This document shows positions 48,815-57,978 of a stretch of DNA of 64,000 nt, one piece after another. Numbering within the stretch: the stretch's first letter is position 1; the number at the start of each line of letters is the position of its first letter. The stretch comes from a bacterium BRH_c32 (lineage in GTDB: Bacteria; Bacteroidota; Ignavibacteria; Ignavibacteriales; Melioribacteraceae). The notes beneath the pieces are model-generated. The model was not told the DNA's origin and made no database searches. It saw only the letters and a list, made by a program, of their open reading frames with translations. The stretch lies in NCBI GenBank assembly GCA_001516025.1, contig LOEU01000021.1:95550-159549 (forward strand), given 5' to 3'. A program made the position numbers and the translations under genes.

Positions 48815-50296
48815 TTGAGTGAAACAAAAGGGAAAATTTTAGTTGTCGATGATGAAAAAGGTTTAAGAATTGGAACGCAAAGACTATTAGAAGATGAGAA
48901 TTTTTTAGTTGATACAGCAGAAAATGGTGAACAGGGGATTAGACTTGGAATTGCTTCCGATTACGACATAGCAATAATCGACCTTAAAATGCCGGATGTA
49001 GATGGACTTGAAGTGCTTAAGCAAATCAAGTCTATACACCCGAATACAATCTGTTTTATAGCGACAGCTTATGCAAGCTATGAAACGGCAATAGAATCCA
49101 CTCGCCTTGGAGCATATGGGTACATTCCCAAACCTTTCACTCCCGATGAATTAATTTACCAAGTAGAACAAGGTTTTAGACAGCGTCAATTAGTCGTTGA
49201 ATCGGAACTTCTAAAAAAAGAACGTGAAGAAAATCTTATTGAAATTGCTTCGGAAAAATCACGTCTTAATACAATCATAAAAGCAATTAGCGACGGCGTA
49301 TTAGTTATTAACAGAATTGGCGAATTAGTATATTTTAATACTGCCGCATTGAAATATTTTGATCTCGATTCTCTTTCAATAGGGGATTCAGCACTCAAAC
49401 ATCTGCCTGCTCCGATTGTCGAAATTATAAAAAAAATCTATAGCCCCGATCAATCACTTCAAAAAACTTATAGTATCCAGTTAGAATTGAAATCTAATAA
49501 TGCATTATTCGTTGAATCCACTTGCACGCCTATTCTTCAAAATGATAAGTCTATTGCCGGTGTTGTAGTAGTGATAAAGAATATTACAGAATTTAAAAAA
49601 ATTGAGCAGATCAAATCTCAATTTGTCTCTATGGTAGCTCATGAATTAAAAACTCCAATGGCGGCCGTTCAGGGCTTCTTGAATATTATTTTGGATGATA
49701 CGATTAGCATTCCTTATGATACCCAGCGCGATTATTTAGTCCGATCTGTTATTCGCTTAAAAAGTCTAACCGATTTAGTAAATGACTTACTAGACATTTC
49801 CAGAATGGAATTAAAAACTAAACAGCGAGAAATTACAGAAATAAAATTAGATGAAATAGTACATTCAGTTTCACAAATGTTAGAATTAGAATTGAAGAAA
49901 AAAGGAGTTACTCTTATAACTCACTTTGAAGAACCAATGCCAACAATTAAGGCAGATGCAAACGAAATCAACAGAGTATTTACAAATCTTATTAGCAATG
50001 CAATAAAGTATAATAAAGACAAAGGTAAAATTGATATCAATATTTCTCATTCCGGCAGCTATGTTTTAATACAGATTAGCGATAGCGGAATAGGAATGAA
50101 AACGGAAGAAAAAAATAGATTATTCCAGGAATTTTACAGAGCAAAAAATGAAAAGACTCGCGGGATCAGCGGTACAGGTCTAGGTCTTTCAATCGTAAAA
50201 AAAATAGTTGAATCTTATTATGGAAAAATAGAAGTCGAATCTGAATATGGTTCGGGTACGACATTTAAAATCCATTTTCCAATAAATACAAACTAA
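48815..50296 (+). CDS. Receiver-PAS-histidine kinase hybrid
   Basis: 493 residues from TTG 48815. Receiver (about 5-125, acceptor D in IIDLKMPD), helical linker, PAS (about 150-260, ISDGVLVINRIGELVYFN), HisKA with H276 in VAHELKTPM and a complete HATPase (N in NLISNAIKYN, DSGIG, GTGLGLS). With the receiver at the front, it can be a second step of a phosphorelay, taking phosphate or signal from the HydS-like kinase. No membrane segment. Confidence 0.93.
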   Translation: MSETKGKILVVDDEKGLRIGTQRLLEDENFLVDTAENGEQGIRLGIASDYDIAIIDLKMPDVDGLEVLKQIKSIHPNTICFIATAYASYETAIESTRLGAYGYIPKPFTPDELIYQVEQGFRQRQLVVESELLKKEREENLIEIASEKSRLNTIIKAISDGVLVINRIGELVYFNTAALKYFDLDSLSIGDSALKHLPAPIVEIIKKIYSPDQSLQKTYSIQLELKSNNALFVESTCTPILQNDKSIAGVVVVIKNITEFKKIEQIKSQFVSMVAHELKTPMAAVQGFLNIILDDTISIPYDTQRDYLVRSVIRLKSLTDLVNDLLDISRMELKTKQREITEIKLDEIVHSVSQMLELELKKKGVTLITHFEEPMPTIKADANEINRVFTNLISNAIKYNKDKGKIDINISHSGSYVLIQISDSGIGMKTEEKNRLFQEFYRAKNEKTRGISGTGLGLSIVKKIVESYYGKIEVESEYGSGTTFKIHFPINTN

Positions 50297-50311
50297 AAAG
50301 GGGAAATAACT

Positions 50312-50683
50312 ATGGCTCTTATCGCTATTATCGATGATGATCCGGATATTCTCGATGCAAGCTCTTTGGTTCTTAAATCTAAAGGATTTGATGTCGTTAC
50401 TGCGACAAATCCTGTCGATGGATACCAAATTGTAACAGAAAGAAATCCAAATTTAATTATACTTGATGTAATGATGGATGAACCGGATGACGGCTTTTTC
50501 TTAGCTCAAAAGTTTAGAAAAAACGGAATCACTACACCAATTTTAATGTACACTTCAGTATCAAAAGCCATTGGTTTGGAATTTGGCAAAAGTGATATGG
50601 TGCCTGTCGATGATTTTGTCGAAAAACCGATCTCACCTGAAGAATTAGTTAAAAAAGTTGAAAGTTTATTGCAGAAAAAATAG
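50312..50683 (+). CDS. Single-domain response regulator (receiver)
   Basis: 123 residues. IDDDPD at 7-12, acceptor D52 in IILDVMMDEPDDGF, T/S in MYTSVSK and Lys in VEKPI. It has the same layout as the receiver at 48403 and lies between the hybrid kinase and the second hydrogenase set, so it probably takes its phosphate from that kinase. No DNA-binding part. Confidence 0.93.
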   Translation: MALIAIIDDDPDILDASSLVLKSKGFDVVTATNPVDGYQIVTERNPNLIILDVMMDEPDDGFFLAQKFRKNGITTPILMYTSVSKAIGLEFGKSDMVPVDDFVEKPISPEELVKKVESLLQKK

Positions 50684-50694
50684 GAGGTTGTTAA

Positions 50695-51168
50695 ATGCTT
50701 ATTCTCGAAAAAAATGCAATGACTGAAGAAATTGAAAAATTAGTAGAGAAATATGGACCCGAGAGGTCGTCTTTACTTCCAATTCTTCAAGACATTCAAC
50801 GAGATCATAAATCTATACCCGATTTTGCTCAACAAGAAGTTGCTCGCTTATTGGACATACATCCTGTTGAAGTTTTTAGTGTCATTTCATTTTACTCATT
50901 CCTCAATACAGAACCTAAAGGTAAATTTATTGTTCGTCTATGCCAAACAATCACTTGTGATATAAAAGGTAAAGAAAGAATTGCTCAAGCTATTGAACGA
51001 GAACTCGGAATTTCTTTTGGCGAAACAACAAAAGACAATAAATATACATTGGAATTTGCGAACTGCCTCGGAATGTGTGATCAAGGTCCTGCTATGTTAA
51101 TTAATGATATGGTGTATGCTAATCTGACACCCGAAAAAGCTGTTAAAATTCTAAAGGGGGTTAAGTGA
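50695..51168 (+). CDS. NuoE-like [2Fe-2S] subunit, hydrogenase set 2
   Basis: 157 residues. The cluster cysteines are in CQTITC (C-x4-C) and CLGMC (C-x3-C). It has an AGGAGG ribosome-binding site; a second ATG at 50719 could also serve. It is clearly related to the 42182 gene but not a near copy. It is followed by its NuoF-like partner with a GTGA overlap. Confidence 0.94.
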   Translation: MLILEKNAMTEEIEKLVEKYGPERSSLLPILQDIQRDHKSIPDFAQQEVARLLDIHPVEVFSVISFYSFLNTEPKGKFIVRLCQTITCDIKGKERIAQAIERELGISFGETTKDNKYTLEFANCLGMCDQGPAMLINDMVYANLTPEKAVKILKGVK

Positions 51169-52367
51169 TTATGGTTAAGACTAAAAGAGAAGGTTCAGTA
51201 ATATTTTCTGAATATAAACGAGGTGAAGCAATTAAAGCTGCTTTAGAAAAAAAACGGGAAGATATTCTTCTTGAACTTCGTGAATCTAAAGTAAAAGGCC
51301 GTGGCGGCGCAGGTTTTCCTACTGCAACAAAATGGATGGTCGTTGCTGCTTCTACTGCCGAAATAAAATATGTTATTTGTAATGCAGATGAAGGTGAACC
51401 GGGTACTTTCAAAGATCGTGTTCTCTTAGTCGATTATCCTGAATTGGTTTTTGATGGAATGGTAGTAGCCGGATATACAATCGGTGCTTCTAGAGGTATC
51501 GTTTATCTGCGCGGTGAATATGAATACATCAGGAAGCCATTAGAAGATTATTTGGAATCGATGAGAAAAGATAATTTATTAGGAAAAAATATTCTAGGTA
51601 AAGAAGGATTCGATTTTGATATTTCTATCAGAATGGGTTCCGGTGCTTATGTATGTGGCGAAGAAACCGCTTTAATCGAATCATTAGAAGGCAATAGAGG
51701 TGAAGCACGCAATAAACCTCCATACCCTGTTAATACCGGTTTCTTCGGCAGACCTACGGTCGTTAATAATGTCGAAACCTTGGCAGCAGTTTCTCATATT
51801 GTCGTGAAAGGGGGAGATTGGTTTAGACAGCACGGTACAGATAAATCAACCGGCTCTAAATTATTTTCTATTTCTGGCGATTGCGAATTACCGGGTGTTT
51901 ATGAATTGCCTTGGGGAACTAAATTATCCGAACTCCTCACATTGGTTGGTGCTAAAAATACTAAAGCAATTCAAGTCGGCGGTGCTTCCGGTATCTGCCT
52001 AAATAAAACTCAATTCGATAGAACTCTTGCTTATGAAGATGCAGCAACGGGTGGTTCAATTATGATTTTTAATGGATCGAGAAATATGGTGCATATACTT
52101 AAAAATTTCATGGAGTTTTTTGTAGAAGAATCTTGCGGGCAATGTACTCCATGCAGAATCGGTAATGTGAAATTACTTGAAGGTGTGAAAATGATTGAAT
52201 CAGGTGAATATACTTTCGACTATATCGAAAAATTAATGGAACTCGGCAGAACTATGCAGGTGTCCTCTAAATGCGGTTTAGGTCAATCTTCTCCAAATCC
52301 ATTCATATCGATTTTAGAAAACTTTAAAGATGAAATTTTCAATGGAAACGGAGGATATAATGGATAG
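51165..52367 (+). CDS. Short NuoF-like flavin/NADH subunit, hydrogenase set 2
   Basis: 400 residues from GTG 51165 (ATG 51171 is an alternative). It contains only the NuoF core: GRGGAGFPTATKW, NADEGEPGTFKDR, the SLBB region and one [4Fe-4S] motif (CGQCTPC with a later Cys). It lacks both the N-terminal thioredoxin/[2Fe-2S] part and the C-terminal two-cluster ferredoxin part of the set 1 subunit. This is like NADH-dependent, ferredoxin-independent hydrogenases (for example Hyd1 of Syntrophomonas wolfei, from memory). It should still bind FMN and NADH. Confidence 0.93.
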   Translation: MIMVKTKREGSVIFSEYKRGEAIKAALEKKREDILLELRESKVKGRGGAGFPTATKWMVVAASTAEIKYVICNADEGEPGTFKDRVLLVDYPELVFDGMVVAGYTIGASRGIVYLRGEYEYIRKPLEDYLESMRKDNLLGKNILGKEGFDFDISIRMGSGAYVCGEETALIESLEGNRGEARNKPPYPVNTGFFGRPTVVNNVETLAAVSHIVVKGGDWFRQHGTDKSTGSKLFSISGDCELPGVYELPWGTKLSELLTLVGAKNTKAIQVGGASGICLNKTQFDRTLAYEDAATGGSIMIFNGSRNMVHILKNFMEFFVEESCGQCTPCRIGNVKLLEGVKMIESGEYTFDYIEKLMELGRTMQVSSKCGLGQSSPNPFISILENFKDEIFNGNGGYNG

Positions 52368-54279
52368 CAGAAAAGATTATAGAGCACCATTAAGTCAACA
52401 GCCACTGACAATAGAAAAACCAACTGACCTTACTGCGATTGGAGGTACTATTACAGTTGAAATAAATGAAAAGAAAGTGGTAGTTCCATTAGGAACAACA
52501 ATCCTAGATGCTTGCAAAATGGCGGGAATCAGTATCCCTACATTATGCCATCACGAAGATCTATGTATAGCAGGTGTTTGCAGGATATGCGTTGTGGAAG
52601 TCGAAGGAATGAGAACTCTTCAAGCTTCTTGTGCATTTCCAATTACTGCACCGATAAAAATAAAAACTTCTACTTCGATGGTTCGTAAAGCAAGAAGACA
52701 TATAATTGACTTAATGCTAAGTGAACATTATGGTGAATGTTATTCATGTGTGCGTAATGGCAACTGTGAGTTGCAAACATTAGCAAAAGAATATGGGGTC
52801 GATAACTATACATTCGGACATGTTGAAAAACCACGTTACGAAGTTGACCGCTCTTCCTATTCCGTAATCAGAGATATGAGTAAATGTATCTTATGTAAGA
52901 GATGCGTTAGAACTTGTATCGATCTTCAGGAAGTCGGTGTGCTTGAATCGATCGGAAGAGGGGACGCAACTCATATCTCTACTTTCTTAGAGAAACCACT
53001 TTCGGATGTAATTTGTATTAATTGCGGTCAGTGTATTAATAGATGTCCCACTGCTGCTCTTAGAGCAAATGATCCATCAGATGAGATATGGAGGGCAATT
53101 GACGACCCTAAAAAACATGTAGTAATCCAAACTGCACCATCACCAAGAGCTGCAATATGCGAAGAATTTGGTATGGAAGCAGGTACATCCTTAACTCAAG
53201 AACTTAATACTGCATTAAAGAGAATCGGTTTTGATAAAGTATTTGATACTAATTTTACTGCTGATTTAACCATCATCGAAGAGGGAACTGAATTGGTAAT
53301 TAGACTATACAAAGCATTGGTTGGAAAGGATGCTTCTGTAAGTCTTCCTCAATTTACTTCATGCTCGCCGGGTTGGGTAAAATACCTTGAACATTATTAT
53401 CCTGAATATCTTGATAATCTAAGCAGTGCTAAATCTCCTCAACAGATGTTCGGTTCTTTAATTAAAACTTTCTATGCAGAAAAGAATGGCGTTGATCCTG
53501 CCGATATTGTTTCTGTTGCATTAATGCCTTGCTCTGCTAAAAAGTTTGAATGTAATCGTCCCGAAATGGTCGATTCAGGTTATAAGGATGTCGATTATGG
53601 TCTGACTACTCGTGAAATGGCAAAGATGATCAAAGAAGCAGGAATTAATTTACCTGAAATGCCGAAATCACATTTTGATAATCCGTTCGGTGAAGCATCC
53701 GGTGCTGGATTAATCTTCGGTGCTACCGGTGGTGTTATGGAAGCTGCGATTAGAACAATTGTAGAATTTATTACAGGTGCTAAAGCAGAAGATGTTTTTG
53801 CTAATGCTAACGTCCTTGATGTACGCGGATTCGAAGGAATAAAATATATGGAAATTCCGCTCGGCGATACTTTCGGTCCGGTTCCCGGATTGATAAGTCA
53901 TCTAGTTCCTAATTGGGATTGGCTTAAAGGTGCTACTCTTAAAGTTGCCGTTGCACACGGTACAGCAAATGCTAAAAAAGTAATGGATGATATCAAAGCA
54001 GGCGGAAAGTTTAGCGAATGTCATTTTATCGAATTTATGGCATGCCCCGGCGGTTGTCTCGGCGGTGGCGGTCAACCAATTCCAACAACTCCGGAAATTC
54101 GTGAAAAACGCGCTAAAGCTATCTATGCCGAAGATGAATCTCTTGAATTAAGAAAATCTCATGAGAATCCTAACGTTATTAAATTATATGAAGAATTTTT
54201 AACCGAAGGTCCTTGCAGTCATTTATCGCATAAATTATTGCATACTCATTATCTAAAACGCGGTAAATATATTATCTAA
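52360..54279 (+). CDS. hydA: [FeFe] hydrogenase catalytic subunit, set 2
   Basis: 639 residues from ATG 52360, chosen for the CGGAGG ribosome-binding site inside the end of the NuoF gene (8-bp overlap). It has a roughly 35-residue N-terminal extension, then [2Fe-2S], His-ligated [4Fe-4S] (HYGECYSCVRNGNC) and two ferredoxin clusters (CILCKRC, CINCGQC). The H-cluster motifs are TSCSPGW (C335, S336), LMPCSAKKFE and MACPGGCLGGGG. The second L1 cysteine of set 1 is Ser here. TSCSP occurs naturally in some [FeFe] hydrogenases, so loss of activity should not be assumed. Confidence 0.95.
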   Translation: MDSRKDYRAPLSQQPLTIEKPTDLTAIGGTITVEINEKKVVVPLGTTILDACKMAGISIPTLCHHEDLCIAGVCRICVVEVEGMRTLQASCAFPITAPIKIKTSTSMVRKARRHIIDLMLSEHYGECYSCVRNGNCELQTLAKEYGVDNYTFGHVEKPRYEVDRSSYSVIRDMSKCILCKRCVRTCIDLQEVGVLESIGRGDATHISTFLEKPLSDVICINCGQCINRCPTAALRANDPSDEIWRAIDDPKKHVVIQTAPSPRAAICEEFGMEAGTSLTQELNTALKRIGFDKVFDTNFTADLTIIEEGTELVIRLYKALVGKDASVSLPQFTSCSPGWVKYLEHYYPEYLDNLSSAKSPQQMFGSLIKTFYAEKNGVDPADIVSVALMPCSAKKFECNRPEMVDSGYKDVDYGLTTREMAKMIKEAGINLPEMPKSHFDNPFGEASGAGLIFGATGGVMEAAIRTIVEFITGAKAEDVFANANVLDVRGFEGIKYMEIPLGDTFGPVPGLISHLVPNWDWLKGATLKVAVAHGTANAKKVMDDIKAGGKFSECHFIEFMACPGGCLGGGGQPIPTTPEIREKRAKAIYAEDESLELRKSHENPNVIKLYEEFLTEGPCSHLSHKLLHTHYLKRGKYII

Positions 54280-54290
54280 TTAATTAATGG

Positions 54291-54324
54291 TCTTAGCAGC
54301 CACTTGGCTGCTAAGATATATTTT
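54291..54324 (+). terminator. Strong intrinsic terminator at the end of the hydrogenase operon
   Basis: Perfect 11-bp stem TCTTAGCAGCC / GGCTGCTAAGA with ACTT loop (54291-54316), followed by TATATTTT. It lies 12 bp after the hydA stop and 9 bp before the next kinase start. Confidence 0.88.
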
Positions 54325-55689
54325 ATGCTACTAATTCCGAAATACGTTAATATTTATGACGAATATTTCAAAACCATAAAACGTTATAATAATTGGTTTG
54401 TTGAATTACGTTATGCCGCAATATTATCTCTTGTAATGTTGCTTTTTATATTGAATATTCTGCCGGGTATTCAATTATCATTTTTTCAAAATATATCTAT
54501 TATTATTATTACGGCAGTAATTCTTATTTATAATTTTCATTTCAATAATCTTATAAAACTAAAAAAGAAAGAAGACCAAGTCGTTCTTTCGTTCATGCAG
54601 ATTGTTGCGGACTTACTCTCATTGAGTGTTCTTGTCTATCTGCTTGGAGGAATCGAAGCTCCGATTTTTCTTTTTTATATATTCCATGTGATTATTGGTA
54701 GTATTATTCTTCCTGTTGCTGTGGTCTATTCTTTAGCTACTATATGCCTTTTAGCTTTTACTCTTCTAAGTAGTCTTGAATTAATGGGAATAATCCCTCA
54801 TCAAAAAATTATCGGGCTATTTAATTTCGAGTTTTATAATAATCTAAATTATCTTGTTGTCTTCCTTGGAATATTCGCTTCGCTTATATTTATTTCCATT
54901 TTCATCACTTCAAAGATTGTAAAAGATCTATATGAAAGGGAACAGCAATTAAAACGTGTATTGGATGATCTTCATCAGGCAGAGAAATCAAAACAAAAAT
55001 ATGTCGCCGCAGTTGTTCACGAATTGAAATCACCAATCGCCGCAGCGAGTTCTATCTTAGATCTAATACTCGGAGATTATCTAGGTGATGTATCTGAAAT
55101 AATTAAAGATAAAGTTGTACGTGCCAAGGAAAGAATTAGTGAATCGATCCAAATGATAAATCAGATGGTGCGTTTTTCACGTTTTAAATTATTGAACAAA
55201 ATTGAAATCGAAAACGTTAATCTATCAGAAATGATTAGAAAATATATTCTTTCTATTAAACCATTAGCTGAAAAGAAAAACATATCTATAAACGTAAAGC
55301 AAAATCAGGAAGATGATATTTATTTAAATTGTGATAGAAATCTTTTTGAATTGGTTTTCTCGAATCTCTTTAGTAACGCAGTAAAATATAATAATCAAAA
55401 TGGGGAATTACTAATAGACCTTATTATAAAAGATGAATTACTAACCATTGATATATCTGATACAGGTATAGGAATCCCAAAATCCGATAAAGAAAAAATA
55501 TTTGAAGAATATTATCGAGCATCTAACGTAAAACAAGTAGAAGGCACGGGAACTGGTTTGAATATCGTAAAAAGCATTATCGAAAATCACAATGGAACGA
55601 TAAATTTTTATTCACCTTCTAAAATCAATTCTGAGATTGGACCCGGTACTACTTTCTCTATCTCATTGAAACAAAATATTTTACTTTAA
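54325..55689 (+). CDS. Membrane-bound histidine kinase (paralogue A)
   Basis: 454 residues from ATG 54325; the open frame back to TTG 54304 is rejected because it would start inside the terminator hairpin. About five to six membrane helices lie in residues 20-205 (YAAILSLVMLLFIL onward). A short helix EKSKQKYVAAVVHELKSPI with H232 forms HisKA, and the HATPase domain has NAVKYN, DTGIG and GTGTGLN. No receiver is attached. It is a close structural match of the next gene. The signal, perhaps membrane redox state, is unknown. Confidence 0.92.
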   Translation: MLLIPKYVNIYDEYFKTIKRYNNWFVELRYAAILSLVMLLFILNILPGIQLSFFQNISIIIITAVILIYNFHFNNLIKLKKKEDQVVLSFMQIVADLLSLSVLVYLLGGIEAPIFLFYIFHVIIGSIILPVAVVYSLATICLLAFTLLSSLELMGIIPHQKIIGLFNFEFYNNLNYLVVFLGIFASLIFISIFITSKIVKDLYEREQQLKRVLDDLHQAEKSKQKYVAAVVHELKSPIAAASSILDLILGDYLGDVSEIIKDKVVRAKERISESIQMINQMVRFSRFKLLNKIEIENVNLSEMIRKYILSIKPLAEKKNISINVKQNQEDDIYLNCDRNLFELVFSNLFSNAVKYNNQNGELLIDLIIKDELLTIDISDTGIGIPKSDKEKIFEEYYRASNVKQVEGTGTGLNIVKSIIENHNGTINFYSPSKINSEIGPGTTFSISLKQNILL

Positions 55690-55741
55690 CAAAATCTCTT
55701 TCTATATTTAAATAAGAATACCACAATATTCGGAATACGTT

Positions 55742-57133
55742 ATGCTTATAATTATTCCTAAGTGGGCAACTAATTACAATGAATTTTGGAATTCAGTTAT
55801 TCAGCGTAATTTTTGGTTTATAAAGCTGAGATATGCTGCTGTGGTTATACTTGTACTATTTTTGCTTATCGGTCAATTCTTACTTGGTTTCAAATTCTCA
55901 TCCGCACAAATTTATGCCATCTCAATTACTGCAATCTGTATTCTGTTTTATAATCTTGAACTTCATAAAGTCAAAAATATTGTAACGTGTAATCCCGATA
56001 AATTTAATTGTCTTCATTTATCTCTCATTCAGATGGTTCTGGATTTAACGGCACTAATGGTCTTGGTCTATTATACCGGTATTATTGATTCTCCATTATA
56101 TATGTTTTTTATTTTTCACATGGTAATTGGCAGTATGATTCTTCCCGGTTATATAATGTATTTATCAGCATCAGTAGTTGTTTTAGTATTTTCAATTCTT
56201 GTTTTTATGCAGAACTTCGGATTAGTTGATAATAATATAATTGTAGGATTATTTGCATATCCTCGTCAGCATAAATTAATGTTTGGTCTCATATTTATTA
56301 CAATATTTGCCATGATGCTATTCATAAGTATTTTGCTTGCAAATACTATCGCCAATAAACTTTATATCAGAGAACAAGAACTGCAAGATTCAGTTGCACG
56401 TTTAAATGAAGCCGAGAAATCAAAACAAAAATATGTACTCGGTTTAGTACATGAAATTAAATCCCCCCTCACTGCAATCCGCTCAATTTTAGATTTAGTT
56501 CTTAATCAATACTTGGGTACCGTTGAAGAAGATGTTATGAATAAATTAGACCGTGCAAGAATTAGAACCAATGAAGCACTAACATTGATCAATAATGTAA
56601 TTAGAATGGCTAAGCTTCGTCTTTTGGATATAAAACAGATTGAAGTTTTTGATGTTCTTGATGTTATGGAGCAGGTACTGAAATCCACTAAAGAACTTTG
56701 CGATTCTAAAGAAGTTAAGATTGAATTGATAGATAATAGAAACGATAAACCATTTATCGAATTTGATAAACTTCTGTTTCATCTTGCTCTTTCCAATCTT
56801 GTTTGCAATGCGATAAAATATAATCAGATACGTGGGAAAGTAAAAATCTATCTAAAGAATGTAGAAAATGGATTGCTTTTAAAAGTAATTGATAATGGAG
56901 TCGGTATCGAACAGCAAGATATAGAAAGAATTAATAAAGAATATATTCGAGCAAAAGATTTTAATAATCAAAACGAAAGCAGCGGACTTGGTTTGACTTT
57001 AGTGAGTGAAATAATGAAACAGCATCATAGCACAATGGAAATTATTAGTCCATCCGAGATCGGTGAGCCGGAACATCCGGGCACTGAAGTTCGATTAATT
57101 ATTCATGTAGCGAATGGGAATAACGGAGATTAA
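55742..57133 (+). CDS. Membrane-bound histidine kinase (paralogue B)
   Basis: 463 residues. N-terminus MLIIIPKWATNYNEFW matches that of the upstream kinase (MLLIPKYVNIYDEYF); about five to six helices follow, then EKSKQKYVLGLVHEIKSPL with H237 and a HATPase domain (NAIKYN, DNGVG, SGLGLT). It arose by tandem duplication with the gene at 54325 and has since diverged. It overlaps the convergent ispE by 4 bp. No cognate regulator is adjacent; the lone receivers at 48403 and 50312 are candidates. Confidence 0.92.
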   Translation: MLIIIPKWATNYNEFWNSVIQRNFWFIKLRYAAVVILVLFLLIGQFLLGFKFSSAQIYAISITAICILFYNLELHKVKNIVTCNPDKFNCLHLSLIQMVLDLTALMVLVYYTGIIDSPLYMFFIFHMVIGSMILPGYIMYLSASVVVLVFSILVFMQNFGLVDNNIIVGLFAYPRQHKLMFGLIFITIFAMMLFISILLANTIANKLYIREQELQDSVARLNEAEKSKQKYVLGLVHEIKSPLTAIRSILDLVLNQYLGTVEEDVMNKLDRARIRTNEALTLINNVIRMAKLRLLDIKQIEVFDVLDVMEQVLKSTKELCDSKEVKIELIDNRNDKPFIEFDKLLFHLALSNLVCNAIKYNQIRGKVKIYLKNVENGLLLKVIDNGVGIEQQDIERINKEYIRAKDFNNQNESSGLGLTLVSEIMKQHHSTMEIISPSEIGEPEHPGTEVRLIIHVANGNNGD

Positions 57134-57978
57134 TAATCACTAAGATTATATATTCTGCGCAAATAAGAATGATTTAATTTGTTCGAGGCGTATAACGCAC
57201 TTTCTCGTGAATCATAAAAACCATACACTGTAGAACCACTGCCTGACATCATAGAAAATAGAGAACCGTTTTCTATCATTATATCTTTTATTGCTTTTAT
57301 TTCGGGATGTTTTGTAAATGCATAATCCTCAAAATCATTGCTTGTATCTTTTTGTAACCTCGAAAAATTAAATTTCTCTGCTTCAATCATCTTTTTGTAA
57401 TCCCAATTACTTTCCGAAGGATGAACATGACCAAATGCCTCTGCGGTCGATATATGTATATGTGGATTAACGATTAATACGAAACAATCGATATCGACTT
57501 CGATTTGTTCTAATATCTCACCGCGGGATTGCCCTATACTTGGTTTTGCTTTGAGGAAAAAGGGAATATCTGAACCTAATTCCAAAGCCATCTGTATCAA
57601 TTCGTCATAAGAAATATGTAATGAATATAATTCGTTTAATGAAATGAGTGTTGCTGCAGCATCTGAACTTCCTCCGCCGAGACCCGCACCCATCGGAATA
57701 TTCTTCTGTAATGTAATGCCGGTTTTTAAGTTTTTTGATATTCTTGATTCAATTAATCGCTTTGCCTTAATAATTAAATTGCTTTCGTCATTTTTTATTG
57801 CCGGATTATTCGATATAAAATAATCCCCGTTATTTTTCTTGAATGAAAGTATATCAGATAGTCCATATATAGGATAAAAGAATGTATATAAATTATGATA
57901 TCCATCTTCTCTTTTAGAAACTACCTTTAAACCAATATTAATTTTTGCCGGAGCTTTTATCTCTATATATTCTTTCAT
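57130..57978 (-). CDS. ispE: 4-diphosphocytidyl-2-C-methyl-D-erythritol kinase
   Basis: 282 residues, GHMP kinase: N-terminal PAKINIGL, the ATP loop PMGAGLGGGSSDAAA near 92-106 and a C-terminal MSGSGSTVYGF motif. It phosphorylates CDP-ME in the MEP pathway of isoprenoid synthesis. It overlaps the upstream glycosyltransferase by ATGA. Confidence 0.96.
   Translation of the reverse strand: MKEYIEIKAPAKINIGLKVVSKREDGYHNLYTFFYPIYGLSDILSFKKNNGDYFISNNPAIKNDESNLIIKAKRLIESRISKNLKTGITLQKNIPMGAGLGGGSSDAAATLISLNELYSLHISYDELIQMALELGSDIPFFLKAKPSIGQSRGEILEQIEVDIDCFVLIVNPHIHISTAEAFGHVHPSESNWDYKKMIEAEKFNFSRLQKDTSNDFEDYAFTKHPEIKAIKDIMIENGSLFSMMSGSGSTVYGFYDSRESALYASNKLNHSYLRRIYNLSDY

Noticed and set aside
53356..53376. 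Set 2 hydA as an inactive gene because of the Cys-to-Ser change
   Set aside because: All other H-cluster motifs and accessory clusters are intact and TSCSP is, as far as I recall, found in natural hydrogenases.
54304..54324. TTG start for the first membrane kinase
   Set aside because: It lies in the loop and stem of the hydrogenase operon terminator; the paralogous kinase supports ATG 54325.
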